A stretch of DNA of 44,323 nucleotides from Candidatus Binatia bacterium (GCA_036504975.1 DASXUF010000010.1:1-44323), one strand, 5' to 3'. Shown: positions 7,301-16,922, counted from the first letter of the stretch. The notes: generated by a model not told the origin, from the sequence alone. Numbers and translations: made by a program.

Positions 7301-7909
7301 TCAGTCCGCTTTCCGTTCGCGGCTCGCCGCTCGTTCTCTAATCACCCAAGTTCCGGCCAGTAGATCGTGCCAGCCTCTTTTTTCCCGGTTCCATAGAACG
7401 CGTAAAAATCCCAGCAGCAGAGGCGCGGTGATAACGGCGGCCAGCCAGCGAATCAACGCCTGGCCAAAAGTGATCGGCCCCCGGCCGGCGCCGACGACGC
7501 GCAGGCCGAACAACCACTTGCCTACGGTCCTGCCTTCCATCCGGTGAAGCACGACAAAGTAGCCGCAGACGAGAAAGATCCATGCGCCGAGGAGGACGCT
7601 CAACAAACCCTGTTCCGACGCCCATGACATCGAGGATTGATGCGCCGCCAATCCCACGCGGTAACCGAGCAGCGATAGAAAAACGAGCAACAGAGAGAAG
7701 AAAATCAGTACCACAATATCCACGAGAAGAGCCGAAAAGCGGCGGAAAAAACCGCCCCATTCAACCGCGCGCGCTTGCTCTTCCTTTTTGAGGCGCTCGT
7801 AAAGCCGGTCGAATTCCCGGTCGATCTCAGCCTGGATCTCGGCAACGTCGTTTGCTTCCGCTTCCACAAGTGAAGGAATTGTAGACCCTACGCGGCGGAC
7901 CGGCAACAA
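7301..7909 (-). CDS. RDD-family membrane protein
   Basis: The family has three or four membrane helices and is named for arginine and aspartate residues in them; its functions (ion exchange, envelope maintenance) vary. Here GGFFRRFSALLVDIVVL (about 52-68) carries the diagnostic R and D residues, followed by helices near 68-85, 105-122 and 155-170, a GRTVGKWLFGLRVV motif, and RGWHDLLAGTWVI near the end. About 50 charged, probably coiled-coil residues precede the domain. The longest frame starts at a TTG immediately after the rsmE stop; a start slightly downstream is possible. Confidence 0.85.
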   Translation of the reverse strand: MLPVRRVGSTIPSLVEAEANDVAEIQAEIDREFDRLYERLKKEEQARAVEWGGFFRRFSALLVDIVVLIFFSLLLVFLSLLGYRVGLAAHQSSMSWASEQGLLSVLLGAWIFLVCGYFVVLHRMEGRTVGKWLFGLRVVGAGRGPITFGQALIRWLAAVITAPLLLGFLRVLWNREKRGWHDLLAGTWVIRERAASRERKAD

Positions 7910-8650
7910 CTACCCAAGATCGCCCCATAAAAACTGCGCCAGCGACAGCGCTGTCACGGCGGCGGTTTCCGTGCGCAAAGTTCTTTTCCCCATGCTGACG
8001 GAGCGAAAGCCGCTCGCGGTCGCCTCGGCGACCTCATCCCGAGTGAAGCCGCCTTCCGGCCCGATCACGAGGAGGAGCGATTCCACGCTGGATTTTTCTT
8101 CCCCGAGGCGCGCCAATCCGTGAGCCGTTTCGTTTTCCCCAAAAATGACCTTTAGATCGCATTGCCACGGCCGCCGGATGAGATCGGTGAAATCCGTGAC
8201 GTCGAGAATTTCCGGAATTTGGACGCGGCCGGACTGTTTTGCCGCGCTGAGAGCGATCCGCTGCCAGCGCGTCCTCTTTTTTTCTCGCGCCGCGCCGTCC
8301 AGCTTAGGCACGGTGCGGCGGCAGAGAAACGGCACGATGGCCACCGCGCCGAGTTCCGTCGCCTTCTCGACCACCCAGTCGAACTTCTCCCCTTTGCCCA
8401 GCGCTTGGGCCAACGTGATCCGTGCCGGAGATTCCCGCTCCGGCCGGTACGAATTTAAAATCCGAACCTCTCCCAGACCGTCCGAGTAGGAGCGGATCGT
8501 CCCTTCGTGCTCCCAACCTTCGTCGTCGAACAGCGTCACCCGGTCGCCGGGTCCGAGACGAAGCACCCTGCGCATGTGTTCGAGCTCCGCGCCGGCAATC
8601 GTTGCGCTCTCGCCGAGGATGTTTCTTTTCGGGAGAAAAAAGCGCGTCAC
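7910..8650 (-). CDS. rsmE: 16S rRNA m3U1498 methyltransferase
   Basis: Methylates N3 of U1498 in 16S rRNA using S-adenosylmethionine. The 246-residue protein has the N-terminal PUA-like domain (MTRFFLP, then HMRRVLRLGPGDRV) and the SPOUT knot with LVIGPEGGFTRDE (about 192-204) and LGKRTLRTETA-like motif at about 217-227. The GTG start at 8650 is chosen because it forms a GTGA overlap with the prmA stop and gives the family's normal length; the reading frame stays open far upstream only because it shadows prmA. Confidence 0.95.
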   Translation of the reverse strand: MTRFFLPKRNILGESATIAGAELEHMRRVLRLGPGDRVTLFDDEGWEHEGTIRSYSDGLGEVRILNSYRPERESPARITLAQALGKGEKFDWVVEKATELGAVAIVPFLCRRTVPKLDGAAREKKRTRWQRIALSAAKQSGRVQIPEILDVTDFTDLIRRPWQCDLKVIFGENETAHGLARLGEEKSSVESLLLVIGPEGGFTRDEVAEATASGFRSVSMGKRTLRTETAAVTALSLAQFLWGDLG

Positions 8651-9525
8651 GGCCGGCTCTTCTTTTTGAGCAGCAGCGTCACCCACTCCCTCTCCCGGGT
8701 CTGGCGAAGAGGGAGGAACGTCGAGGGGCAGAACCGGCCGAGCACCTGGCGTGCCTTGGGCTCTAAAATTCCCGAGAGAACGAGATACCCGTCCGCGGCA
8801 ACGCGCTCTTCGAGCGCGGCGGCAAGATCGACGATGGTCTCGGCGGTAAGATTGGCGACGACGACGGCAAACGATCCGTACACTTTGTCGAGTTTCCAAT
8901 TCGCCAGCCTGATTCTGCGCTCGACGCCGTTGACGCGGACGTTGGCGCGCGCGACCTTGAGCGCCGTGGGATCGTTGTCGAGCGCCACCACTCTCGCGGC
9001 GCCCAGCTTGGCCAGCGCGATGGCCAGGATTCCCGATCCGGTGCCGACATCGAGCGCGGTGAGCTCGCCGCCATTGAAGCGCGAAGTCAGGAATTCCAGG
9101 TACTCGAGACAACAGCGGGTGGTCGCGTGCGTCCCCGTGCCGAACGCCATGCCGGGCTCGATGATGATGACTTGCCGGCGGCGAGTCGCGGGCGGGTCCA
9201 CCCACGGCGGCGTTATCAAAAGCGACCGGCCCACTTTGTGCGGCGAAAAAAACCGCCGCCACGAGTTGGCCCAATTTTTTTCTTTGAGCAATTTCCAGTC
9301 GAGCGGGTGCTCGCCGAAGCCGGGATAGATTTTCCGGATGTCGCGGAGAAAACGGTGGATCTCGCGCTTCAGAACCGGGGTCCTCGGCGAGCGCGCGAAA
9401 AAAGCCCGCACTTCATTGCGTGTGAGAACGACGCCGGGGGAGCCTCTCTCGATGAGGAAATTCGCGATCGCGTCGAGCGCCAGCGGAGAGGCCTTGAGAG
9501 AGAGTTGCAGCCACGAGACAGGCAC
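8647..9525 (-). CDS. prmA: Ribosomal protein L11 methyltransferase
   Basis: Trimethylates ribosomal protein L11. A 292-residue protein with an N-terminal L11-recognition domain (SWLQLSLKASPLALD) and a Rossmann methyltransferase domain with EPGMAFGTGTHATT (about 127-140), DVGTGSGILAIALAK (motif I) and VVVANLTAETI. The frame is open to 9657, but family length and alignment favour the GTG at 9525 (VPVSWLQL). It overlaps rsmE by four bases, a common pairing. A hairpin-like CCCTCTCCCGGG run lies inside its 3' end. Confidence 0.93.
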   Translation of the reverse strand: MPVSWLQLSLKASPLALDAIANFLIERGSPGVVLTRNEVRAFFARSPRTPVLKREIHRFLRDIRKIYPGFGEHPLDWKLLKEKNWANSWRRFFSPHKVGRSLLITPPWVDPPATRRRQVIIIEPGMAFGTGTHATTRCCLEYLEFLTSRFNGGELTALDVGTGSGILAIALAKLGAARVVALDNDPTALKVARANVRVNGVERRIRLANWKLDKVYGSFAVVVANLTAETIVDLAAALEERVAADGYLVLSGILEPKARQVLGRFCPSTFLPLRQTREREWVTLLLKKKSRP

Positions 9526-9716
9526 AGAGTTTTTTATGCCACACCGGCGCGCCCGTATCAATGTCGCCCGTCCCGGAACACTACGGGCGGCGTGCAAGAA
9601 TCTTGTAAACCGTGAAGTTCTGCGATACATACGCAAGCGAGCAGTGCTTGAGAGCACGTTCGTGTAACACGCCGAAGGTCGCTGGCATCAACCCACACCC
9701 CAAATAGGAGGAAGCC

Positions 9717-10718
9717 ATGACACAAACAAGATTTTTACGGGCCGCGCTCTGCTTTTGGTTGCTCTTATCCGCCGCCGCTTTGTTTCCGTCCGCCGCTCCG
9801 GCCCAGCAGAAGCCCCAGGTCCACATCACGTATTCGGAAAACATGTACGCCACCATAGCGGTGGTGGCGATCGAGAAGGGCTACCTCGCCGCGCAGGGTC
9901 TCGACGTCAAGCACGCCAGCGAGGGCACGGCCACGGAGGTGCTCGAGGCCATGATCGGCGGCTCGACCGACTTCGGCGTCGCCTCCCCTTCGCGCGTCGA
10001 GGCCATCGCGGCCAAGAAACTTCCCATCAAGGCGATCGCCCTCAACGCTTATGGCTTTACCGGAAGCGTGGTCGTTCCCAAGAAGGACGAGAAAAGCAAA
10101 ACGATGGCGGACCTCAAGGGCAAGGCGGTCGCCGTCCAACTCGGAACCGGCACGTACGCGGTCTGGGCGCGCTATTTGAAGAGCCAGGGACTATCCGGCA
10201 AGGACTTCAGCATCAAAAATATCAAGAACCCGGAAATCCCGGCGACCTTGGAGTCGGGGTCCGTCGACAGCGCGGTAACCTGGGAGCCTTCGCCCAGCCG
10301 TATCGTCGCCAAAGGGATCGGCAGAGTTATTCTTGGACCCGACGATCTCACCAAGCCCATCAACTCTTCTTATCCTTTTTTCCTGATCGCGCCTTCGAGA
10401 TTGATCGACAAAAACCCCGAGGTCGTGCAGAAGGTGCTGAACGCCTGGGCCCAGTCGATCAAGTACATCCGTGAAAACCCGGACGACGTGGCGCGCATCA
10501 TGACGGAGTCGATGAAAAAGATGCGCGGCCTCACGCTCAATACAGCCGACGTCAAGCGCGAAATTTATCTGACCAAGTACGACCGCCTGGCCATCAGCGA
10601 CGTAGACATCAAAGACACGGAAGAGCTTTCCCGCGTCTCGGTCGACGACGGCAGAATCAAGGCCGTGCCCGATGTTCGCGCGGTCGTCGACAATCGCTTC
10701 GCGGAAAAAGCCAAATAA
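9717..10718 (+). CDS. NitT/TauT-type ABC transporter substrate-binding protein
   Basis: Periplasmic binding protein of the SsuA/TauA/NMT1 family, which captures sulfonates, nitrate, thiamine precursors or aromatic acids for a partner permease. It has a signal peptide ending near APA-Q (residue 29), and then the family pattern: VAIEKGYLAAQGLDV, IGGSTDFGVASPSRV, DLKGKAVAVQLGTGTYAVW, and a C-terminal helix region. AGGAGG precedes the ATG. First gene of a complete operon with permease and ATPase. The substrate cannot be assigned. Confidence 0.92.
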   Translation: MTQTRFLRAALCFWLLLSAAALFPSAAPAQQKPQVHITYSENMYATIAVVAIEKGYLAAQGLDVKHASEGTATEVLEAMIGGSTDFGVASPSRVEAIAAKKLPIKAIALNAYGFTGSVVVPKKDEKSKTMADLKGKAVAVQLGTGTYAVWARYLKSQGLSGKDFSIKNIKNPEIPATLESGSVDSAVTWEPSPSRIVAKGIGRVILGPDDLTKPINSSYPFFLIAPSRLIDKNPEVVQKVLNAWAQSIKYIRENPDDVARIMTESMKKMRGLTLNTADVKREIYLTKYDRLAISDVDIKDTEELSRVSVDDGRIKAVPDVRAVVDNRFAEKAK

Positions 10719-10728
10719 ACAGCTCGCG

Positions 10729-11574
10729 ATGGCGAAAGCACCCGACGTAACCATCCCGGCGGCGCGCGCGGCTCTCAAACCGGAGGGCCGCGCCACCCCG
10801 GCCTACTATCTGCGCGGTTTTTTAGACAACTTCCTGCCGCTGGCCTTTATCCTGCTCCTCTGGGAATTGGTCGCCCGAATGGAGGTGATCCATCCCGCCT
10901 TTTTTCCCACGGTCACCGAAATTTTTGCCAAGATGTGGGAGCTCACGGTCCAGGGGATTTTCTTAACCGACGTTCTTCACTCTCTGCTCCGGCTTCTTTC
11001 CAGCGTCTTCTTCGGCATCATCGTGGGGACGATCTGCGGCCTGCTGATGGGAACCAGCCGTTGGGCGGAGAAGATCTTCATCCCGCCGCTCAATTTTTTT
11101 CTCGCGATTCCCGGCATCGCGATTTTTCCACTCGTGATTCTTTGGTTCGGGCTGACCGAGAAGGCGATCATCTTCACCCTCGCCTTCGAGGCGAGCCTCA
11201 GCATCATGCTCAATACCTGGACCGGCGTCAAAGGCGTGGATGCCACGCTGATCAACGCGGGGCGCGCCCTGGGGGCAAAAGGAATCAGCTTATTTTGGAA
11301 GGTGCTGATCCCGGGAGCGCTGCCCTCGATTATTACGGGTTATCGGCAAGGCTTCTCCCGGGCCTGGCGCATCCTCGTTGCCGGAGAGATGCTCGCCTCG
11401 ATCGGCACCGGTTTGGGGTTTCGCATCTTCGACGCGCGGGCCTTCCTCGCCTCGGATATCATGTACGCCGGCGTCATCATGATCGGCGTCTTGGGATTTT
11501 TGCTCGAGCGCGTGGCGCTCCGGTCCCTCGAAATCTACACCGTCGAGCGCTGGGGAATGCTGAGGGAGCTATAA
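10729..11574 (+). CDS. NitT/TauT-type ABC transporter permease
   Basis: Inner-membrane permease of the SsuC/TauC type with six predicted helices. A 281-residue product results from the ATG at 10729, ten bases after the binding-protein stop; a longer in-frame start at 10672 would overlap that gene and add an unlikely basic leader. The cytoplasmic EAA loop that contacts the ATPase is seen as NAGRALGAKGISLFWKVLIPGALPS (about 184-208, shown by its ends NAGRAL and LPGALPS-like). It forms the channel for the transporter encoded by the adjacent genes. Confidence 0.93.
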   Translation: MAKAPDVTIPAARAALKPEGRATPAYYLRGFLDNFLPLAFILLLWELVARMEVIHPAFFPTVTEIFAKMWELTVQGIFLTDVLHSLLRLLSSVFFGIIVGTICGLLMGTSRWAEKIFIPPLNFFLAIPGIAIFPLVILWFGLTEKAIIFTLAFEASLSIMLNTWTGVKGVDATLINAGRALGAKGISLFWKVLIPGALPSIITGYRQGFSRAWRILVAGEMLASIGTGLGFRIFDARAFLASDIMYAGVIMIGVLGFLLERVALRSLEIYTVERWGMLREL

Positions 11575-11580
11575 AAACAA

Positions 11581-11655
11581 GGCTGAAGGATGAAAGCGGA
11601 AGGATGAAAAAGGAAAATCAGAGATTCATCCCTCATCCTTCATCTTTCATCCTTT
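11581..11655. repeat. GGATGAA-type inverted intergenic repeat
   Basis: Three GGATGAAA-type units followed after a short centre by TTCATCCCTCATCCTTCATC, giving a long imperfect hairpin between permease and ATPase genes. Same family as 705-770. It may lower downstream expression within the operon, but that is inference. Confidence 0.65.
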
Positions 11656-11662
11656 AAAGCCC

Positions 11663-12448
11663 ATGTCGCAAACCAAACTCGCCGTCCGAAACCTGCGCAA
11701 GGTTTTTCAGATCGACGAAGGGTTCGGCCGATCCTCTTCGATCACGGCGATCGACAAAGTCGATCTGGAGATCAAGGAAGGCGAGCTCGTCACCATCATC
11801 GGCCCCAGCGGCTGCGGCAAATCGACCCTGCTCATGATCCTCGCCGGCCTCTACGAAAAATCGTCCGGCGAGGTTCTCCTCGACGGCAACTCGATCGACG
11901 GCCCGGGCCTCGACCGCGGCGTGGTGTTCCAGGAATTCGCCCTCTTTCCCTGGCTCAACGTGCGCAGCAACATCTGCTTCGGCCTCAAGATGAAAGGAAT
12001 TCCTGCCGCCGACCACGACCGGATCGTCAAGCACTATCTCGAGATGGTGAAGCTATCGGAGTTCGAGAAGATTTTTCCCCATCGTCTCTCGGGCGGGATG
12101 AAGCAGCGCGTCGGCATCGCGCGCGCTCTCGCTTACTCGCCGGAGCTCCTGCTTATGGACGAGCCCTTCGGCGCGCTCGACGCGCAGACGCGCACGAGCC
12201 TGCAGCAAATGCTCGTGGACATCTGGGCGGAGACGAAGAAGACGATTCTCTTCGTCACCCACAGCGTGCGCGAGGCGGTCTTCCTTTCGGATCGGATCGT
12301 GGTGCTGAGCGCTCGCCCGTCCAAAGTGAGATCCGTTCTCGAGGTCAAACTGCCGCGCCCGCGCCAGCGGCTCTCGCCGTCTTTCCTGCGCTACGAAGAG
12401 GAACTTGAAGAGCTGATCGCTCAGGAAATCGCGGAAACAGCGACCTAA
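11663..12448 (+). CDS. NitT/TauT-type ABC transporter ATP-binding protein
   Basis: 261-residue ATPase that powers the transporter. Walker A GPSGCGKST (about 47-55), Q-loop in VVFQEFALFPW, signature LSGGMKQR (about 143-150), Walker B LLLMDEPFGALD (about 161-172) and H-loop VTHS are all intact. Third gene of the operon, separated from the permease by an inverted repeat. It is the only ABC ATPase in the window, although three permeases are present. Confidence 0.95.
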   Translation: MSQTKLAVRNLRKVFQIDEGFGRSSSITAIDKVDLEIKEGELVTIIGPSGCGKSTLLMILAGLYEKSSGEVLLDGNSIDGPGLDRGVVFQEFALFPWLNVRSNICFGLKMKGIPAADHDRIVKHYLEMVKLSEFEKIFPHRLSGGMKQRVGIARALAYSPELLLMDEPFGALDAQTRTSLQQMLVDIWAETKKTILFVTHSVREAVFLSDRIVVLSARPSKVRSVLEVKLPRPRQRLSPSFLRYEEELEELIAQEIAETAT

Positions 12449-12456
12449 GAGTCCCC

Positions 12457-13776
12457 ATGGCAAAAATCGCTTCCTTTAAGGGAATTCTCTACAATCAAAA
12501 AAAGATCGCCAATCCTTCGAGGGTCGTCGCGCCGCCTTACGACGTGATCACCCCGGAGGAGCAAGAGAAGCTCTATAGCCGTTCGCCTTACAACATCGTG
12601 CGGCTGATCCTGAGCCGGGAGCCGGAGCCGTATGAAAGCGCCGCACGGCTGTTCGACGAATGGCAGAGAGAAGGAATTTTAACGCGGGACGAGAAGCCCG
12701 CGATCTACTTTTTGACTCAGAGCTATGCGTACAAAGGAGAGAAAGAGCGAAAAGGATTCATGGCGGTCACCCGGATCGAAGATTTTTCCAGCGGCGCGAT
12801 CCGCCCGCACGAGGCGACGCTCGCGGCGCCGAAAGAGGACCGGCTCCGGCTCATGCTCGCCTGCAACGCCAACCTGAGCCCGATCTTTGCGCTCTACAAC
12901 GAGCCCAGGCAGATGATCAATCGCTTGCTGGCGGAGCACGTGCAGGGCAAGCCGGCGGACGTCGAGGTCAAGGAAGATAAAGGCGGGAGCTGCCGTCTCT
13001 GGCGCATCACCGACGCCGAGCTGATTCGCATGGCCGAGAGAGAGATGGAGCCACAGCCGCTGTTGATCGCCGACGGCCACCACCGCTACGAGGCGGCGAT
13101 GAATTATCGCGAGCGCATGCGGCAGCAGACTCCGAACTTCAACGGCCGCGAGGCGTTCAATTACGTCATGATGGTTTTCGCCAACATGAAGGACGAGGGG
13201 GTGACGATCCTGCCGACGCACCGGCTGGTGCGCTCGTTTGCACCGATCGGTTTCAGGGAGCTTGAAGAGTCGTTGATGCGCTATTTTTATATCGAGCCGT
13301 ACCCAAAAAACCCGGAAGGCCAGCGCTCGTTCCTGCGCGCGCTGCAAAGCGGAAGAAAAAAACATCGCCTGATCGGCGCTGCGTTCAAGCGCGACCCGCG
13401 CTATCTGATTTTACGGCTGAAAAACAAGCGCTTCATGCAGCGGCTGGCCGGCGATTTGAGCGCGCCGCTGCAAGAGCTGGACGTGAGCGTCCTCCACCGC
13501 CTTATCCTCGATCACATCCTCGGCATCAAGCCCGAGGATCAGGTCAAGGAAGGCGCGATTACTTATTCGCAAGACGAAGAGAAAGTCTTGCAGATGCTCG
13601 ACAAGGAAGATTACATGGCCGCGTTTATCTTGAACCCGACCCAGCCGGAAGAAATCCTGGCGGTTACAGCCGCGGGCGAGAAGATGCCGCAGAAGACGAC
13701 CTACTTTTATCCCAAGCTGATCGACGGGCTGGTGATGAACAGGCTCGATCCGGTAGAAGAGATCGCGGAAAACTAA
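12457..13776 (+). CDS. DUF1015 family protein
   Basis: 439 residues, opening with the family signature IASFKGILYNQKKI and VVAPPYDVITPEEQEKLYSR. Other conserved points are NIVRLILSRE, EDRLRLMLACNANLSPIF, and IADGHHRYEAAMNYRERM (about 205-222). The family is widespread in bacteria and archaea; its biochemical role is not firmly established. Begins eight bases after the ATPase stop, so probably co-transcribed. It converges with the ligase-like gene on the other strand across a 22-base gap. Confidence 0.93.
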   Translation: MAKIASFKGILYNQKKIANPSRVVAPPYDVITPEEQEKLYSRSPYNIVRLILSREPEPYESAARLFDEWQREGILTRDEKPAIYFLTQSYAYKGEKERKGFMAVTRIEDFSSGAIRPHEATLAAPKEDRLRLMLACNANLSPIFALYNEPRQMINRLLAEHVQGKPADVEVKEDKGGSCRLWRITDAELIRMAEREMEPQPLLIADGHHRYEAAMNYRERMRQQTPNFNGREAFNYVMMVFANMKDEGVTILPTHRLVRSFAPIGFRELEESLMRYFYIEPYPKNPEGQRSFLRALQSGRKKHRLIGAAFKRDPRYLILRLKNKRFMQRLAGDLSAPLQELDVSVLHRLILDHILGIKPEDQVKEGAITYSQDEEKVLQMLDKEDYMAAFILNPTQPEEILAVTAAGEKMPQKTTYFYPKLIDGLVMNRLDPVEEIAEN

Positions 13777-13798
13777 AAACTCCCGATCGAGGTTCGGG

Positions 13799-15430
13799 TC
13801 AAGAGCGCGGGATGTGTAGCGGCAGGATCTTGCCGCGCGGGCTCGTGTAGGGGATCTTGCGTTGGATGCGAAACGTGTTGGCGTTGCGCCAGATCCGGCT
13901 CATGAACTCGTTGCCCCACGAGCCGGCCGCAAACGCGTCCTGGAGGCGCGAAAGCGCCTTCGCCTCGTCGAGCCCTTGAATGTGCGGATGAACGACGAGC
14001 GTCAAGCGGGTCCGCCCATTGCCGTCCTCTTCCTCGACCAATTGGTAATCTCCGGGCGCGCCGCCGAACTCGGCGGGAAAGACCTGCTCCAGAAGCTGGA
14101 AGAGATCGCCGTAAAAATAATTCATGCCTTCGCTGGTCAGCTTCTCGAAGCTCCGAATGTGGTGCAAATGGAGCGGGAGGCCGGCGCGCTCCAACTCGCA
14201 GCCGCAGCTTCTTTCCTCGAGGATCGCGTAATCTCCGTTCGCAACGTTCAAAAGCATTCTCGGCGCTTCGGCATAGAGCGTCGTGCAGAGCAGCGGATGG
14301 ATCGAAGCGCCGTTCACGTCGAGCGGCGCAGGATGCCGAATGAGCGCGAGCGTGTTCTGGTTGACGTGAACCTCGTCTGGGAAACTCGGGTTGGCGCAAC
14401 CTAACCCGGCGCTGTTGTTGCCGCCGTAGCTGTAACGCGACGTAAGGCGCGCACCCGCATGGCGGATAGCTTCTTCCTTCGCCTCGGTCAGCGGCTCTCC
14501 GGCGACGTTAAACAACGTGCCGTCGAGCGAGACTCCCAGCTGGCGCGCGGCGCGCGCAATGCGCGCCGCGCTGCTGGCGATCGTGATGACATAGCAGCGC
14601 TTCCTGGCTCGTTTTTCTCTTTCGATCCAACGAACGATGCGGCCTATGTCTTCGAATCCGATGAAGCGCGGTAGCGGAAACCCGGGTCCGTTTCTCTTGC
14701 CGACAACCACCATCAGATACGTCGACAGATGGTGCGCCAGGCCATGAAACGGACTCCTTTCCGGCACCCAGCGGGCGAACCAGCGATCCGTCGCTTTGCC
14801 CAACTTGGCATTCACGAGCAGGTGGTTGACCGCGCCGCCGGGAAGAATCGCGTCGTAGATTGCGTGCGAGTAGGAAAACAGATCGTGCGCGGCAAAGAAG
14901 ACGCCGGTCCCGAACGTTCGGAGCCGAAGCCAGTCGAAATAAATGATCGAACGCAGCGGACGATCCCGCGTCCCGCTGCTCTCGATCGTATAGCCGGCGG
15001 GCGCGCAACGGCGCTCAAAGTCCGCCGGGGTGACGCGGAAGCTCTTTCCGCCCCGGACAATATCTTTTTTCCCCCTGAATTCATCGGAGGTGAGGTAAAC
15101 TCCCTCCGCCGCAAGGCGCGCGAGCGCCGGTTCGATTCCATGACGGCGCACCAGCGCTTGAAGGTCGGAAAGCTCGCATCCGGCAAGCTTGAGAAGTCTC
15201 AAATAGGGATGGTCCGGGCGTTCGTAAATATGCGTTCGCGCCAGGTCGAGAAATCTCTCGGCCCTTTGGTCGAGAGACTTTTTGACCTCATCCTTGGCGC
15301 GTTCCAAGGTGATCTGCTCGCGAAGGAATTTACCGACTTGCGCGGCAAGCGCGAATGGATGCCGGATATCGAAGCTTCTGAAAACAGCTTTTACCCGGGG
15401 GTGGCTTGACGCGGCGTTGCTTTCTCTCAT
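13799..15430 (-). CDS. Phenylacetate-CoA ligase-like (ANL superfamily) protein
   Basis: A 543-residue adenylate-forming-family protein similar to PaaK/LuxE-type enzymes, which activate a carboxylic acid as acyl-AMP. Supporting segments are YERPDHPYLRLLKLAGC, LTSDEFRGKKDI, YTIESSGTRDRPLRS (the P-loop-like region, here SSGT), a SRYSYGGNNSAGLGC motif where A5 would lie, and NVANGDYAIL (A7-like aspartate). The C-terminal lysine region is divergent, so acid:CoA ligase activity is not assured. Near the middle of the cluster of transport and hydrolase genes; its substrate is unknown. Confidence 0.75.
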   Translation of the reverse strand: MRESNAASSHPRVKAVFRSFDIRHPFALAAQVGKFLREQITLERAKDEVKKSLDQRAERFLDLARTHIYERPDHPYLRLLKLAGCELSDLQALVRRHGIEPALARLAAEGVYLTSDEFRGKKDIVRGGKSFRVTPADFERRCAPAGYTIESSGTRDRPLRSIIYFDWLRLRTFGTGVFFAAHDLFSYSHAIYDAILPGGAVNHLLVNAKLGKATDRWFARWVPERSPFHGLAHHLSTYLMVVVGKRNGPGFPLPRFIGFEDIGRIVRWIEREKRARKRCYVITIASSAARIARAARQLGVSLDGTLFNVAGEPLTEAKEEAIRHAGARLTSRYSYGGNNSAGLGCANPSFPDEVHVNQNTLALIRHPAPLDVNGASIHPLLCTTLYAEAPRMLLNVANGDYAILEERSCGCELERAGLPLHLHHIRSFEKLTSEGMNYFYGDLFQLLEQVFPAEFGGAPGDYQLVEEEDGNGRTRLTLVVHPHIQGLDEAKALSRLQDAFAAGSWGNEFMSRIWRNANTFRIQRKIPYTSPRGKILPLHIPRS

Positions 15431-15474
15431 AGGGCCGAGGGGGCTCCGTTTCCTGACGGCGCGCGGCTTAGCGG

Positions 15475-16857
15475 CTAGCCGCCGACGGGTGTGACGAACT
15501 CGCCGTATCCGGGCTTCCCCACCACGTTGCCGTTCTCCATTACTACGTTGCCGCGAACGATGGTGTAAATCGGCGCGCCTTTCACCTTGCGCCCATGGTA
15601 GGGCGTCCAGCCGACTTTGGTGTACGTCGTTTCATTCGTGATCGTCTCCTCGCGCTCCATGTCGACGATCGTGAGATCGGCATCCGATCCGATCTGGATG
15701 ACGCCTTTCCGCGGATAGACGCCGAAGATGCGCGCGGGATTGTAAGAAGTGATGCGCACGAGTTGATCGAGCGTCAGCTTTCCCTGATTCACCGCGGTCA
15801 GAAAAAGTCGCAGATAATCTTGGATCTGCGGCTCGCCGCCGGGAGACTTCCACATATCCTTCCAGCCGATGTCCTTTTCTTCCTTGGTGTGCGGCGCGTG
15901 GTCGGTGCCGACGACCTCGATCGTACCGTCCTTGATCGCGCTCCAGAGCGCTTCCGCGTGCTCGTCGGGCACCCAGAAGCCAAGGCAATAGGGTCCGAGC
16001 TTTTCGACGTTCTCCCAGGTCGCGAGAAAAAGCGCCCATGGATTGACTTCACCAGTCACCTGCCGCCCTTCTTCCTTGGCGCGCCGGATCATCTCGATGC
16101 CTCCGGGCGTGCTCATGTGGAGGATGTGGAGTTTCGTGCCGGTCGATTTTTGCAAGCGGATCAAGGTCGCGATCGCCGTGTCCCAGATGATGCCGTCGAA
16201 ATCGCGATACGCCTTGCCGTAAGCCTGCGGGCTCTTGTCGCCGCGCTCCCAGTAGCGCTGCTCGATCACGTCCATCAAATCCTGATCGTGCGGATGGACC
16301 ATCAGCGGCAGGCCGGTCTTCGCCACGGCTTCGAAAGAGCGGAAAAGCGCGCCGTGGTTGTGCAGACCGATGCCCGGCATGTGCGGATAATCCCGCCCGG
16401 TGTCCCGCACCATGAAAATTTTAAACGCCAGACATCCCTCCTTGGCGAGCCCGGGGATTTGCTCGGGCACGGTGCCGGACGGGTTGTGATTGAAATCGAC
16501 GACGGCTTTTTTCTTGTGGTCTTCGATCAGAGCGCGGTAGCGCTCGACGGTCGTCGTCGGCGGGTTCACGTTCGGCATGCCGATCGAGAAGGTCACGCCG
16601 CCTGCGGCCGCGGCTTGAGTCGCCGTCGTGAGATCTTCCTTGTGCGTGAATCCCGGATCCCGGTGGTGCGTGTGCGTATCGATCAAGCCCGGTATGACCT
16701 TCTTCCCCCTGGCGTCGATGACCTTGGTCGATCCCGGAAACGAAGGATCCCGGCCGAGAGCGACGATTTTGCCCTGGTTTACGGCAACGTCGGCGCCGAC
16801 AAAGCCACCGGGCGTCCACACCTCGCCGTTTTTCACCACAAGGTCCACCTGATCCAT
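15475..16857 (-). CDS. Dihydroorotase/allantoinase-like cyclic amidohydrolase
   Basis: A binuclear-zinc amidohydrolase of the dihydroorotase, hydantoinase and allantoinase group, about 460 residues. Metal ligands are visible: HTH (H62, H64), the carboxylated lysine in LAFKIFM (K146), H188 in MVHPHD, a histidine in HILHMS, and the aspartate of VVGTDHAPHTKEEK. The ATG at 16857 is preferred over one 15 bases upstream because only the former has a GAGAAGGG ribosome site, and a strong promoter starts transcription close to 16887. The actual substrate, a cyclic amide or imide, cannot be told from motifs. Transcribed alone. Confidence 0.9.
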   Translation of the reverse strand: MDQVDLVVKNGEVWTPGGFVGADVAVNQGKIVALGRDPSFPGSTKVIDARGKKVIPGLIDTHTHHRDPGFTHKEDLTTATQAAAAGGVTFSIGMPNVNPPTTTVERYRALIEDHKKKAVVDFNHNPSGTVPEQIPGLAKEGCLAFKIFMVRDTGRDYPHMPGIGLHNHGALFRSFEAVAKTGLPLMVHPHDQDLMDVIEQRYWERGDKSPQAYGKAYRDFDGIIWDTAIATLIRLQKSTGTKLHILHMSTPGGIEMIRRAKEEGRQVTGEVNPWALFLATWENVEKLGPYCLGFWVPDEHAEALWSAIKDGTIEVVGTDHAPHTKEEKDIGWKDMWKSPGGEPQIQDYLRLFLTAVNQGKLTLDQLVRITSYNPARIFGVYPRKGVIQIGSDADLTIVDMEREETITNETTYTKVGWTPYHGRKVKGAPIYTIVRGNVVMENGNVVGKPGYGEFVTPVGG

Positions 16858-16893
16858 ACTTCCCTTCTCCATGCAAAAAAAGTTCGAGAAACC

Positions 16894-16922
16894 TTTATAT
16901 GATCCATGTTTTACCCTGTCAA
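16894..16922 (-). promoter_or_regulatory. Strong predicted sigma-70 promoter of the amidohydrolase gene
   Basis: A perfect TTGACA (16917-16922) and TATAAA (16894-16899) with a 17-base spacer on the minus strand. The -35 region continues GGGTA, as in the promoter at 21580. Predicted start of transcription is near 16887, about 30 bases before the start codon. Confidence 0.75.

Noticed and set aside
7910-9274. A single 454-residue frame covering rsmE
   Set aside because: Its first 200 residues shadow prmA in another frame; the GTG at 8650 with the GTGA overlap gives a normal RsmE.
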